Assembly: GCF_003063455.1 (NCBI RefSeq)
Contig: NZ_NESN01000003.1
Span: 186,001-250,000 of the forward strand
DNA from: Limnohabitans parvus II-B4
GTDB taxonomy: Bacteria; Pseudomonadota; Gammaproteobacteria; Burkholderiales; Burkholderiaceae_C
Length of the DNA stretch: 64,000 nucleotides
Reading direction: 5' to 3'
Of this stretch, positions 8,785-16,098 are shown one piece after another. How positions within the stretch are numbered: position 1 is the first letter of the stretch; each line of letters starts with the position of its first letter. A program made the translations under genes and the position numbers. The notes beneath the pieces were generated by a model, which saw only the letters and a list, made by a program, of their open reading frames with translations, was not told the DNA's origin and did not search any database.

Positions 8785-8802
8785 GTGAATTATAAGTTAC
8801 AA
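8780..8802 (-). promoter_or_regulatory. -10 box within an imperfect palindrome ahead of the HigBA-like operon
   Basis: On the minus strand the sequence TGTAACTTATAATTCACA (around 8784-8801) contains a consensus TATAAT and reads nearly the same on its reverse complement (14 of 18 positions). It ends at the toxin ATG. This fits an operator at which the antitoxin blocks RNA polymerase. No good -35 box is seen at 16-18 bases. Confidence 0.5.
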
Positions 8803-9059
8803 GACAATTCGACCGCATCACATGGCAGGTCGGCAGCCCAAAAAATCAAATGGCACGAAGGTGCTTCCACAATTAACCCCATAAGCGTTTTGATCTCTGC
8901 AAGTTTAGCGGCGCGAGTGATTTGTGAGTCATAAAGTATTTATTAAAAAATCAATAGACGATATGGCTTCTTTCGGCCTGACGAGCATGACGTGTTAACT
9001 TCTGACAACCGTGCCTGCTAGTGCTCTTTACTTGCTGGCCATCCCACCCCATTCCCAAC

Positions 9060-9500
9060 ATGACCCCCACCCGCCGCCGCGTTCTCCAGGCCCTTTTGTA
9101 CGAGGCCATTGCCATCGCCGTGGTCGGGCCCGTGCTGAGCGTGGCCTTTGACAAGTCGCCCACCTCTACCTTGGGCCTGGCGGTTGTGTTGTCGAGCATT
9201 GCGCTGACGTGGAACTACGTCTTTAACTGGCTCTTTGAGCGCTGGGAGTCGCGCCAATCGGTGCGTGGCCGCTCCTTTGTCAGGCGGCTGGCCCACGGGG
9301 CGGGTTTTGAGGGCGGGCTGGTCATCATTCTTTTGCCCGTCATGGCGCTGTGGCTGGGCATTTCACTCACCACTGCCTTGCTGGCCAACTTGGGCTTGCT
9401 GGCGTTCTTTTTCTTCTATGCCATCGCCTTCACCTGGTGCTTCGACCGGGTCTTCGGATTGCCCGCTTCTGCCCAGGCGGGCGATGTCAAACAGGGCTGA
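9060..9500 (+). CDS. PACE family efflux transporter (BTP domain)
   Basis: Small inner-membrane proton-coupled drug exporter of the AceI type (chlorhexidine and other biocides or polyamines in known members). The ATG at 9060 gives a 146-residue protein with four membrane segments and tandem bacterial-transmembrane-pair domains. This start puts the essential glutamate of helix 1 exactly at residue 15 (LLYEAIAIA), as in AceI, so I prefer it over an in-frame start at 9021. Other conserved parts are the WNYVFNWLFERWE segment and the HGAGFEGGLVI segment of the second half. It stands alone on the plus strand between two toxin-antitoxin modules. Confidence 0.92.
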   Translation: MTPTRRRVLQALLYEAIAIAVVGPVLSVAFDKSPTSTLGLAVVLSSIALTWNYVFNWLFERWESRQSVRGRSFVRRLAHGAGFEGGLVIILLPVMALWLGISLTTALLANLGLLAFFFFYAIAFTWCFDRVFGLPASAQAGDVKQG

Positions 9501-9543
9501 TCCTGTTCGCTGCGGCCAGAAAAGCCCAAGGGCTTTTGCCTTC

Positions 9544-9861
9544 TTACTCCGCAAACACTTCCTGCAGTGTGATCAGCGCTGCCGTCAACGTCTTGGCGGA
9601 CACAGCGCCCAGTCGCTTGACCAAGCGCACCTTGTCAACCGTCCGAAGCTGATCCAGCACGATCAAGCCCTTGGTGCCAGCATGGGTCACAGGCACCCGG
9701 AACGGCGCGGCAAAACCCTTTGAGGTCATGGGCGCCACCATCACGGTTCGCAGGTTGTCATTCAACTCTGCCGGTGACATCACAACGCAGGGCCGCGACT
9801 TCTTAATTTCGCTGCCCACGGTCGGGTCCAGGTTCACCAGCCAAATGTCGCCGCGCTTCAC
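9544..9861 (-). CDS. MazF/PemK-like endoribonuclease toxin
   Basis: A 105-residue toxin with the MazF-type opening MKRGDIWLVNLDPTVGSEIKKSRP, the conserved CVVMSP strand, and the TSKG / VLDQLRTVD segment with the usual catalytic-region Thr and surrounding residues. MazF proteins cleave mRNA at short sequence motifs and halt growth. It overlaps the upstream antitoxin by four bases (ATGA, 9858-9861), the classical antitoxin-first arrangement. The cleavage sequence cannot be predicted from the sequence. Confidence 0.93.
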   Translation of the reverse strand: MKRGDIWLVNLDPTVGSEIKKSRPCVVMSPAELNDNLRTVMVAPMTSKGFAAPFRVPVTHAGTKGLIVLDQLRTVDKVRLVKRLGAVSAKTLTAALITLQEVFAE

Positions 9862-10112
9862 CAGCCCAACTCCTCGTCGTCCAAGTTGCCGAACTCACCC
9901 ATTAAAAGCGCATCACCACCTTTGGCGGACACGGCTGCAGCAGCCTCTGCCCAGCCAGCACGCACGGACTTGGCAGGCTTTCGCAAGACGATGGAACCGT
10001 TTTCCACTTCGATGGTGGCTGTGGCCTGTCCGTCCAGCCCAACCTGGGCCAGAAACGGCTTAGGCAACACCACGCCTTTGCTGTTGCCGATGTTTCGAAT
10101 GGCAATTTCCAT
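9858..10112 (-). CDS. MazE-like AbrB/SpoVT-fold antitoxin
   Basis: An 84-residue antitoxin. The N-terminal half has the AbrB swapped-hairpin DNA-binding pattern (IRNIGNSKGVVLPKPFLAQVGL, then ENGSIVLRK), and the C-terminal acidic tail (MGEFGNLDDEELGW) would wrap around the toxin. A strong ribosome site (ggagga) precedes the ATG by six bases. The gap between it and the divergent helicase gene carries two near-identical 12-mers that may be its operator. Confidence 0.92.
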   Translation of the reverse strand: MEIAIRNIGNSKGVVLPKPFLAQVGLDGQATATIEVENGSIVLRKPAKSVRAGWAEAAAAVSAKGGDALLMGEFGNLDDEELGW

Positions 10113-10124
10113 GATAATCCTCCA

Positions 10125-10182
10125 GTTGCAACAATGTTAATCCATGCTGAGTGGATGGGCAAGACCCAAAGTTGTAACAATG
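10125..10182. promoter_or_regulatory. Direct repeat GTTG(C/T)AACAATG ahead of the MazEF-like operon
   Basis: GTTGCAACAATG at 10125-10136 and GTTGTAACAATG at 10171-10182 differ at one position and are spaced 46 bases start to start. The first contains the 8-bp palindrome GTTGCAAC. Their place between mazE and the divergent helicase suggests operator sites for the AbrB-type antitoxin. The helicase promoter would share the region. Confidence 0.5.
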
Positions 10183-10218
10183 TGACCACATCATTGTGAC
10201 GAAAAAGTCCCAGCACCT

Positions 10219-12258
10219 TTGGCCGACCAAGACACCACCCCCACTGCACATCTGTCTGTTGAACACGAGTTACGCCATGTGCGTGCGCTCATGCACCTTG
10301 AGCAACAGGAAGACCAGGCGCAGTTCAAGCTCAAAAACGCCAGTGCCAGCATCAAAGAGCGCCGTCGGCGTGGCCTGACTTGGTACCCCGTCACCATCAC
10401 CCAAGAAGACATTGGCTTTGGCGGCAAGGTGGTGCTGGAGCTGGAGCGCCCGGCGCATCGGCAAGACCTGCATTTGTTTCAGGTGGGGGCGGCTGCTGCG
10501 CTGTTCAGCAGTGCGCCCGGCTACTCGGGGCCAGACCGGCCTGTGGTGAGTGGCGTGGTGACCCGCGTGCGGCGTAACAAGCTGGTGCTCTCCACCACCA
10601 AAGAAGCGCTGCCCGACTGGGTGCGGGACGGCAGCACCCTCAACGGCAGCACGCTGGGCATTGACCTGACCTTTGACGAGATCAGCTACCGCGAGATGAA
10701 CCAGGCCCTGAGCGCGGTCATTGCCGCACACGGCAACCGCTTGGCCGAACTGCGCGACGTGCTGCTGGGCGCCCGGCAGGCAACTTTTCGCGAGCCCCAA
10801 GCCGACGACCTGTTTTACCCCAGTGCGCTCAACGACTCGCAGCTGGCCGCTGTGCGCCATGTGGTCACGGCGCAAGACGTGGCCATCATCCACGGCCCGC
10901 CCGGCACGGGCAAAACCACCACGCTGGTGCAAGCCATTTTGGAAACCATCCGGCGCGAGCGGCGCGTGCTGGTGTGCGCCCCCTCGAACACCGCCGTAGA
11001 CCTGCTGACCGAAAAATTGGCCGAGCGCGGTGTGAATGTGATCCGCTTGGGCAACCCCAGTCGCGTGTCGGACTTGCTGCTCAAGCACACGCTGGATGCC
11101 GGGGTGATGGCCCACGCCAGCTACGCCAAGATGCACGCGATGCGCCAAACCGCTGAACAGCACCGCGAAGCTGCCAGCGAACGTGTGCGTAACTTTGGTT
11201 TTGAAGAGCGACAGCGCCGCCAATGGCTGAAGGATGAAGCACGCACGCTGCGCCAAGCCGCCGATGATTTGGAACGCTTCATGACCGAAGACGTGCTCGA
11301 ATCGGTGCAGGTCATCACCTGCACGCTGGTGGGCGCCAGCCACCGCCACATTCGCCACCTGAGCTTTGAGACCGTCTTCATTGACGAAGCCGCCCAGGCC
11401 TTGGAGCCGGGTTGTTGGATTCCGATTGCCAAGAGCCAGCGCCTGGTGTTGGCGGGCGACCACCACCAGCTGCCACCCACTGTGAAAAGCGAAAAAGCCG
11501 CCCGCGAAGGCCTGCGCGAAACCTTGTTTGAAAAGTGCATCCAGCGCCAACCGGGCACGGCCCGCATGCTGAAGGTGCAATACCGCATGCACGAGCAGAT
11601 CATGGGCTTCAGCTCACAGAAGTTTTATGGCGGCCAACTGGTACCGCACCCCATCGTGCGCCATGCCGACTTGGCCGCCTATGACCCACGCTTTAATGAC
11701 CCGCGCTTTGCACCCGAATTGCCTGTGGAATTCATCGACACGGCGGGCTGTGGCTATCAAGAACTGGCCATCCCCGAAAGCCGGTCAACCGCCAACCCCG
11801 AAGAAGCGCACTTGCTGCTGGAGCGCCTGGCGCAGCTGCTGGCCAAACTGTCGGAACCAGGCGAACCCACCGACCCAGACCAACGCCCGCTGACCATTGG
11901 CGTGATCGCGCCTTACCGCGCCCAAATCAACTATTTGAAAGACGCCATCGAAGACAGTGCCGTGCTGAACGATTTGCTGCTGCAACGCAGGCTCAGCGTG
12001 GGCACCGTCGATTCGTTTCAGGGCCAAGAGCGCGACATCATTGCCATCACCTTGACACGCAGCAACCCCCAAGGCGAGATCGGCTTCCTGTCGGACATCC
12101 GCCGCATGAACGTGGGCATGACCCGCGCACGGCGCAAGCTGCTGCTGGTGGGCGATTCGTCCACGCTTTGCAGGCATCCGTTTTTTGGGGAGTTGTTGGC
12201 TTATGTGAAGGGGGTGGGGGGCTACCGTACAGCCCATGAGGTGGGCAAACAGATTTGA
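10219..12258 (+). CDS. IGHMBP2/SMUBP-2-type superfamily 1 helicase
   Basis: A 679-residue Upf1-like SF1B helicase that should unwind DNA or RNA 5' to 3' with ATP. All helicase motifs are visible: GPPGTGKTTT (Walker A), CAPSNTAVDLL (Ia), FIDEAAQALEP (II), LAGDHHQLPPT (III), QYRMHEQIM (IV), IGVIAPYRAQ and GTVDSFQGQERDII (V), and MTRARRKLLLVGD (VI). The N-terminus carries the RNA-binding-protein-like beta barrel domain. The start is uncertain: TTG at 10219 has no clear ribosome site, and GTG 10279 or ATG 10291 are alternatives. Similar genes occur widely in Comamonadaceae, so it need not be part of the defence cluster. It converges on the GHKL gene. Confidence 0.85.
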   Translation: MADQDTTPTAHLSVEHELRHVRALMHLEQQEDQAQFKLKNASASIKERRRRGLTWYPVTITQEDIGFGGKVVLELERPAHRQDLHLFQVGAAAALFSSAPGYSGPDRPVVSGVVTRVRRNKLVLSTTKEALPDWVRDGSTLNGSTLGIDLTFDEISYREMNQALSAVIAAHGNRLAELRDVLLGARQATFREPQADDLFYPSALNDSQLAAVRHVVTAQDVAIIHGPPGTGKTTTLVQAILETIRRERRVLVCAPSNTAVDLLTEKLAERGVNVIRLGNPSRVSDLLLKHTLDAGVMAHASYAKMHAMRQTAEQHREAASERVRNFGFEERQRRQWLKDEARTLRQAADDLERFMTEDVLESVQVITCTLVGASHRHIRHLSFETVFIDEAAQALEPGCWIPIAKSQRLVLAGDHHQLPPTVKSEKAAREGLRETLFEKCIQRQPGTARMLKVQYRMHEQIMGFSSQKFYGGQLVPHPIVRHADLAAYDPRFNDPRFAPELPVEFIDTAGCGYQELAIPESRSTANPEEAHLLLERLAQLLAKLSEPGEPTDPDQRPLTIGVIAPYRAQINYLKDAIEDSAVLNDLLLQRRLSVGTVDSFQGQERDIIAITLTRSNPQGEIGFLSDIRRMNVGMTRARRKLLLVGDSSTLCRHPFFGELLAYVKGVGGYRTAHEVGKQI

Positions 12259-12350
12259 ATCATGGCCATCGCGGCGAATAGGACACGCGGATTTTTGGTC
12301 CCCACGGCCTGCGGGAAGCAGAGCTTGAGCTCTGGCGGCGAATTAGAAAA

Positions 12351-14315
12351 TTAAATTGAAGGAGAAGCGAGCGAGAGCAGTGACTGAGATGCTGTCTGCA
12401 TGACCTTGGCGGACAAGTCTGCGCCGGAGACATCCTCGTAGCGGGCTGGAATGCGTTCCTTCAATCTGAATAGCCGCTGGTGCGCCGAGCGGGTGAGTTG
12501 CCCATAGGAGACTGCTTGAACGCGGCCCCTTAGCACCTTCTCCTCCATCAGCTCCTTTTCGCGTATGGTCTTGGGCGCGATTTCGTGGCCGACGACGAAA
12601 GCACGAAACATTGGCGTGCCGTCCAACGCTCCACTTCCTAGAAAGTCTTGGACGTAACCGTCCGCTTGATTCATTTCCTCGCGGCCAATAGCGAAGCGGC
12701 CCCGTTTTAGTTCAATGATCAAAACACTTTGGATGCGCGTCAACGTTGGATCTGCGGCATCGAACCCTTCGGTACCTACGATTGAGCATGTTGCATCGCC
12801 GAGGACCATGATGTCTGGGCGCTGCTTGGCATTGATAAACGACTCGCTGGATACACGCTTGTTGAAAATCTTCTCGGCCGCAGTCTTCAAGCTCACGTTG
12901 GATGAGTATTCGCTGCTGTCGAACTCAGGACCGAAGAGCCAACGCGCCTGTGTCACAAGCGGATGAAGCGTGTGGAGCTCGTCAGCAGTTTCGTCCCCGG
13001 ACAGTTTCTCAATGGCCGCGATCACTGCCAGCCGCTGGTCGATCTCATCCAGCACCGCTAGCGCATCGCGCACGGTCCATTGGCTCAGCAACCTATCGAG
13101 CCCGTCAATGTCGGACTCGCCGAGCTTGGTGAGCTTCTCAAGCAGCCTCGTGCCACCGCGCGCCTTCTCCAAGTTGATGACGGCTTGGACTGCTGCAGTA
13201 AGGAAATCCTGCGAAACGGTTGGCGTTGCTTTCACGAGGTCGCGGGCGAAACTGGCCACTTCAGCCCGTCCCAACGGAGATAGCCCCTTGAAATCCTCGC
13301 GATTCTTTATCAAGGCTTCTTCTGAGCTTTCCTCGACCAAAGTCACCGAGAGCTGGGAGAAAACTTTGCGGGCATATCCGCGAGATGCTTCGAATAAGGC
13401 ATCAACCTTGGGGCTGCTTTTGAAACGGACCCAGTCCTGTTCGATCTCAGTAAGCCAGTCGTCAGCTTTTATCACGATTGAGTAGCGCTTGGCGAATCTC
13501 GCGCGGCCATCGATGACGGCCTCAGTGCCGACTACCCAACTTGGAGAGCCGACCAAACGCCCATTCACCCAGAAGGCGATGCCCTGATAGATAGTGGATT
13601 TGGCGGTCCGCGTTGAATCGACTACATAGGCCTCAGCAGACTGGCACCCTTCGATTTCTAGGTCCATCCGCTCAATGAGGCCGGACTGATCCGCCAAGGC
13701 AACAGAAATACCATTGACGCGAACCACAAATTGGGGGTCGTGGATGAAACGCGCCGCGAGGATTTCCCTTATCCGATCTGGATCGGGCAAGTGCCGCTCC
13801 ACTATGACGGAGACTCTAGTCCCGTGACCATTCCGGATGAACGAGCCCTCCCTCTCAATTTTGAAGGGGTTCTCCTCGCTATTGGTGCCGATGTCGAAAC
13901 TCGTGCCCTTGTCATCGCGCCAAGTCTCGACCGAATACTGATCGGCGAAGCACAGCAGCCCATGCCGACCCACGCCATTGCGGCCATATGCTTTGCGACG
14001 CCAGCCCTTGCGCGCGGGAGGAAACTCAACAATCGCGCTTTGATGCTTGACGCGGTCATAGCCGAGCTTCATCCAGCGGCCTTTGAACTGCGCGGGAGTC
14101 ATGCCATGACCATCGTCTTCGATTGTCAGGACTAGTGCGTTGACCGGTGGGATCGTCAAGTCAACAAGGGACGCACCTGCATCCCACGCATTGGCAACGA
14201 GCTCTGTCAGTGCGATCTCGGAATCTTGGGCGATACGTCCAAGCGTGCGAACCAGATAGTTTTCTTCGAAAAGGGATCCTGTGAACCCTTCCTGTTTTCG
14301 TTTCGGTTTTGCCAT
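12351..14315 (-). CDS. GHKL (Hsp90/MutL/MORC-like) ATPase fused to a PD-(D/E)XK-like nuclease domain
   Basis: A 654-residue protein with two recognisable parts. Residues about 30-230 form a GHKL ATPase: N-box E38LVANAWD45, G1 box DDGHGM at 67-72, and G2 box GRNGVGRHG at 111-119. A transducer-like S5 region follows (ALIKNREDF). Near the C-terminus RPDIMV (D501) and IIELKRG (E535xK537), followed by QADGYVQDF, look like the D...ExK core of a PD-(D/E)XK endonuclease. Bacterial MutL/MORC-type ATPases are known companions of restriction systems. It is 99 bases downstream of kwaB on the same strand, so it may belong to one defence operon with Kiwa. Function is inferred; the ATPase call is firm and the nuclease call is likely. 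Confidence 0.8.
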   Translation of the reverse strand: MAKPKRKQEGFTGSLFEENYLVRTLGRIAQDSEIALTELVANAWDAGASLVDLTIPPVNALVLTIEDDGHGMTPAQFKGRWMKLGYDRVKHQSAIVEFPPARKGWRRKAYGRNGVGRHGLLCFADQYSVETWRDDKGTSFDIGTNSEENPFKIEREGSFIRNGHGTRVSVIVERHLPDPDRIREILAARFIHDPQFVVRVNGISVALADQSGLIERMDLEIEGCQSAEAYVVDSTRTAKSTIYQGIAFWVNGRLVGSPSWVVGTEAVIDGRARFAKRYSIVIKADDWLTEIEQDWVRFKSSPKVDALFEASRGYARKVFSQLSVTLVEESSEEALIKNREDFKGLSPLGRAEVASFARDLVKATPTVSQDFLTAAVQAVINLEKARGGTRLLEKLTKLGESDIDGLDRLLSQWTVRDALAVLDEIDQRLAVIAAIEKLSGDETADELHTLHPLVTQARWLFGPEFDSSEYSSNVSLKTAAEKIFNKRVSSESFINAKQRPDIMVLGDATCSIVGTEGFDAADPTLTRIQSVLIIELKRGRFAIGREEMNQADGYVQDFLGSGALDGTPMFRAFVVGHEIAPKTIREKELMEEKVLRGRVQAVSYGQLTRSAHQRLFRLKERIPARYEDVSGADLSAKVMQTASQSLLSLASPSI

Positions 14316-14414
14316 GCCATTCCCCTATGTTGTTTCTGCTTCCCTGATCAGTAAAGAAAAGCGTTGAAGGCTGCGAAAACCTTTTCCGCCTTACCAAGAG
14401 TGCTCAGAACTGAA

Positions 14415-15353
14415 CTATCCCGCTGCTTCCTCTGTCGGCACGAAGAGGTCTTTCGCTCGTGAGTCGTAAACCGTTTCTGTCAACTCAGATTTCAAGATGT
14501 CCTCGTTCAGGAGCTTGAACAGGTACCGCACACTGTTCCTCGAGCTCAGTTGAATCTTTCCGTCAACGACGTGCAGTCCGTAAGTTGGGTGGTTTTCGAC
14601 GAAGGCGATGATGGCTTGGGACTGCATTTGGAATACCGGGCTGTGCTTAGCCCGCAGGACATGTTTTTTGGGCAAATCGAGATTGCTCAAATAGCCTTTG
14701 GCATCGTTGACCAAATCCATCTCGACAACTGTCTGCACCACGCCTTCCATAGCCTTCTTGGCAATTCGCTCAAATGAAAAGTCTTTCTCGAAGTGTGGGA
14801 GGCTGGAAATGTAGAACTCATCGTCCATCAGCATCACATCGAAGCCGGGCAAAATCTTCAGAACATCTTCATTGAGGACTTCGAAACGATCCGTGCGCCA
14901 GCTGAGGAGGATCTGCTCGCGTCGTACCACAGAGAATGGGAAGACCTGCTTGTAAAAGGTAGCCGAAGCTGTTGAAGAGGAGACCTTCACTACCAGCGAC
15001 TTGACGTCGGAGATCGCACGATTCTGAAAGGTAAAAAGCGCTGGCTCTTTGCCCTCATGCAGATCCCGGATGGCTCCGAACTCCTGGGGTTGCTCTTCTA
15101 GATCGTAGGCATAAAGGGCGTTCGCGCGCTCATCAAGTCGAGATAGCTCTAAGGTCTCGAGATCCTTGGTATTGAAGTAGTTACGCAGGCCACTCACGAA
15201 CTGCTTGCAGAGGATGGCAGCATCCTCCGGCGAGACATTGGCCCGCAGGTACACGCGCTCGGGATGTCTCCCGACGCCCAAGTACACCCTGATGTTCAAG
15301 CCCTCACCGAGAATTTCCTCGAGACTATTTCCTAGTTCTTTGACTGTCTTCAC
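14415..15353 (-). CDS. kwaB: Kiwa anti-phage protein KwaB (DUF4868)
   Basis: A 312-residue cytosolic protein. Length, the C-terminal segment YLFKLLNEDILKSELTETVYD and position directly behind a four-helix membrane protein match KwaB of the two-gene Kiwa defence system (known to sense phage infection at the membrane together with KwaA and to act on phage DNA or its expression). The start is a GTG at 15353 with an aaagg ribosome site; it overlaps the end of kwaA by 29 bases, so translation is probably coupled. Bases look less GC-rich than the flanking core genes, consistent with transfer. I rely on remembered family features, without a search. Confidence 0.78.
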   Translation of the reverse strand: MKTVKELGNSLEEILGEGLNIRVYLGVGRHPERVYLRANVSPEDAAILCKQFVSGLRNYFNTKDLETLELSRLDERANALYAYDLEEQPQEFGAIRDLHEGKEPALFTFQNRAISDVKSLVVKVSSSTASATFYKQVFPFSVVRREQILLSWRTDRFEVLNEDVLKILPGFDVMLMDDEFYISSLPHFEKDFSFERIAKKAMEGVVQTVVEMDLVNDAKGYLSNLDLPKKHVLRAKHSPVFQMQSQAIIAFVENHPTYGLHVVDGKIQLSSRNSVRYLFKLLNEDILKSELTETVYDSRAKDLFVPTEEAAG

Positions 15354-15948
15354 GAGAAACCTTTATCGCTAACGTTGCAAAGTAGATATTCCTGTCCAGC
15401 TTGAGCACGTTGACCGCATCATCTTTTTCAAGACCAGTGTTTGCAATGAGTACGGCAGGGCCGTCCTTGAACGTGACATTGAAGATGCGAAAACCAAGCA
15501 GGGCCAGCGTAGGGTTCGCATAGAAGAGATTGGTCCGGACATATAAGGCGCCGAGAAGACCTAGCGTGATGCCGAGATTGATCATCTGTCGGACGTTGTC
15601 GAGGCCAAATCCTACTAGGGGCACGACATAAGTTGCCAGGAAAACGAGGTGCTCGGCGTTTTTGTCCTCAATAGACTCAATGACCATCGGACCATCCTGC
15701 GCCCCTGCAATGAGGTGCCTGAAGCGCAAGTAGCAAGCTATCGAGATCAAAAGCAACCCAGCGCAGATCAAAGGCAAAACGTTCGCCTTGAGGATTTCAA
15801 TCAACTCCAATCTGTTTGCAAGCTTGCAGTCGAGGCATATCTCAATAGACACCTTGTTGACGAAGATAAGCACGAACAGCAGCCACAGCGAGAGCAAATA
15901 CATCCCGACTTTGATGGGCTGGCGCATGTGGGCACTACTAGTCCTCAT
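15325..15948 (-). CDS. kwaA: Kiwa anti-phage membrane protein KwaA
   Basis: A 207-residue inner-membrane protein with four predicted membrane segments (around YLLSLWLLFVLIFV, VLPLICAGLLLISIACYL, HLVFLATYVVPLVGF and LGITLGLLGALYV) and a short C-terminal cytosolic domain starting NLFYANPTLALLGFRIFNV, a pattern I associate with KwaA. In Kiwa, KwaA detects the infecting phage at the membrane and recruits KwaB. One line sampled inside the gene (15361-15420) is 47% G+C, against 67% for a sampled line in ppc, suggesting a foreign origin. The ATG at 15948 has ggggag very close upstream; 15927 is an alternative start. Confidence 0.78.
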   Translation of the reverse strand: MRTSSAHMRQPIKVGMYLLSLWLLFVLIFVNKVSIEICLDCKLANRLELIEILKANVLPLICAGLLLISIACYLRFRHLIAGAQDGPMVIESIEDKNAEHLVFLATYVVPLVGFGLDNVRQMINLGITLGLLGALYVRTNLFYANPTLALLGFRIFNVTFKDGPAVLIANTGLEKDDAVNVLKLDRNIYFATLAIKVSREDSQRTRK

Positions 15949-16093
15949 AACTCCCCCGTGTCCGGTGCCAATGGATGACTGACGGCTTTTGCTCCATAGA
16001 CTTCGCTAAGGCAGACGCTATACCTTCATGCGAAGAGCCAATTTTGGGAGTTCGATTAGGTTGACTAGGACATGGAATTAACTGATTGGTCAT
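15938..16093 (-). CDS. Possible small open reading frame coupling the MmeI-like gene to kwaA
   Basis: A 51-codon frame starts five bases after the stop of the restriction-modification gene (ATG at 16093) and ends 11 bases inside kwaA (stop at 15938). It encodes a hydrophilic peptide beginning MTNQLIPCPSQ and ending RTRGSYED, with no domain I recognise. Its ribosome site is weak. Translation through it would open the kwaA start region, so it may serve as a coupling leader rather than a functional peptide. It could equally be chance. Confidence 0.25.
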   Translation of the reverse strand: MTNQLIPCPSQPNRTPKIGSSHEGIASALAKSMEQKPSVIHWHRTRGSYED

Positions 16094-16098
16094 GGCAA

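Noticed and set aside
9021-9059. Upstream start for the PACE transporter at 9021
   Set aside because: It would move the essential Glu away from position 15; the ATG at 9060 restores the AceI numbering.
12317-12336. Hairpin CAGAGCT-tg-AGCTCTG after the helicase gene as terminator
   Set aside because: No T-run follows on either strand, so intrinsic termination is doubtful; I left it out of the feature list.
15361-15948. kwaA as a generic membrane protein of unknown function
   Set aside because: The four-helix layout, the NLFYANPTLALLGF segment and the overlapping DUF4868 partner fit Kiwa better; I kept moderate confidence because no search was run.
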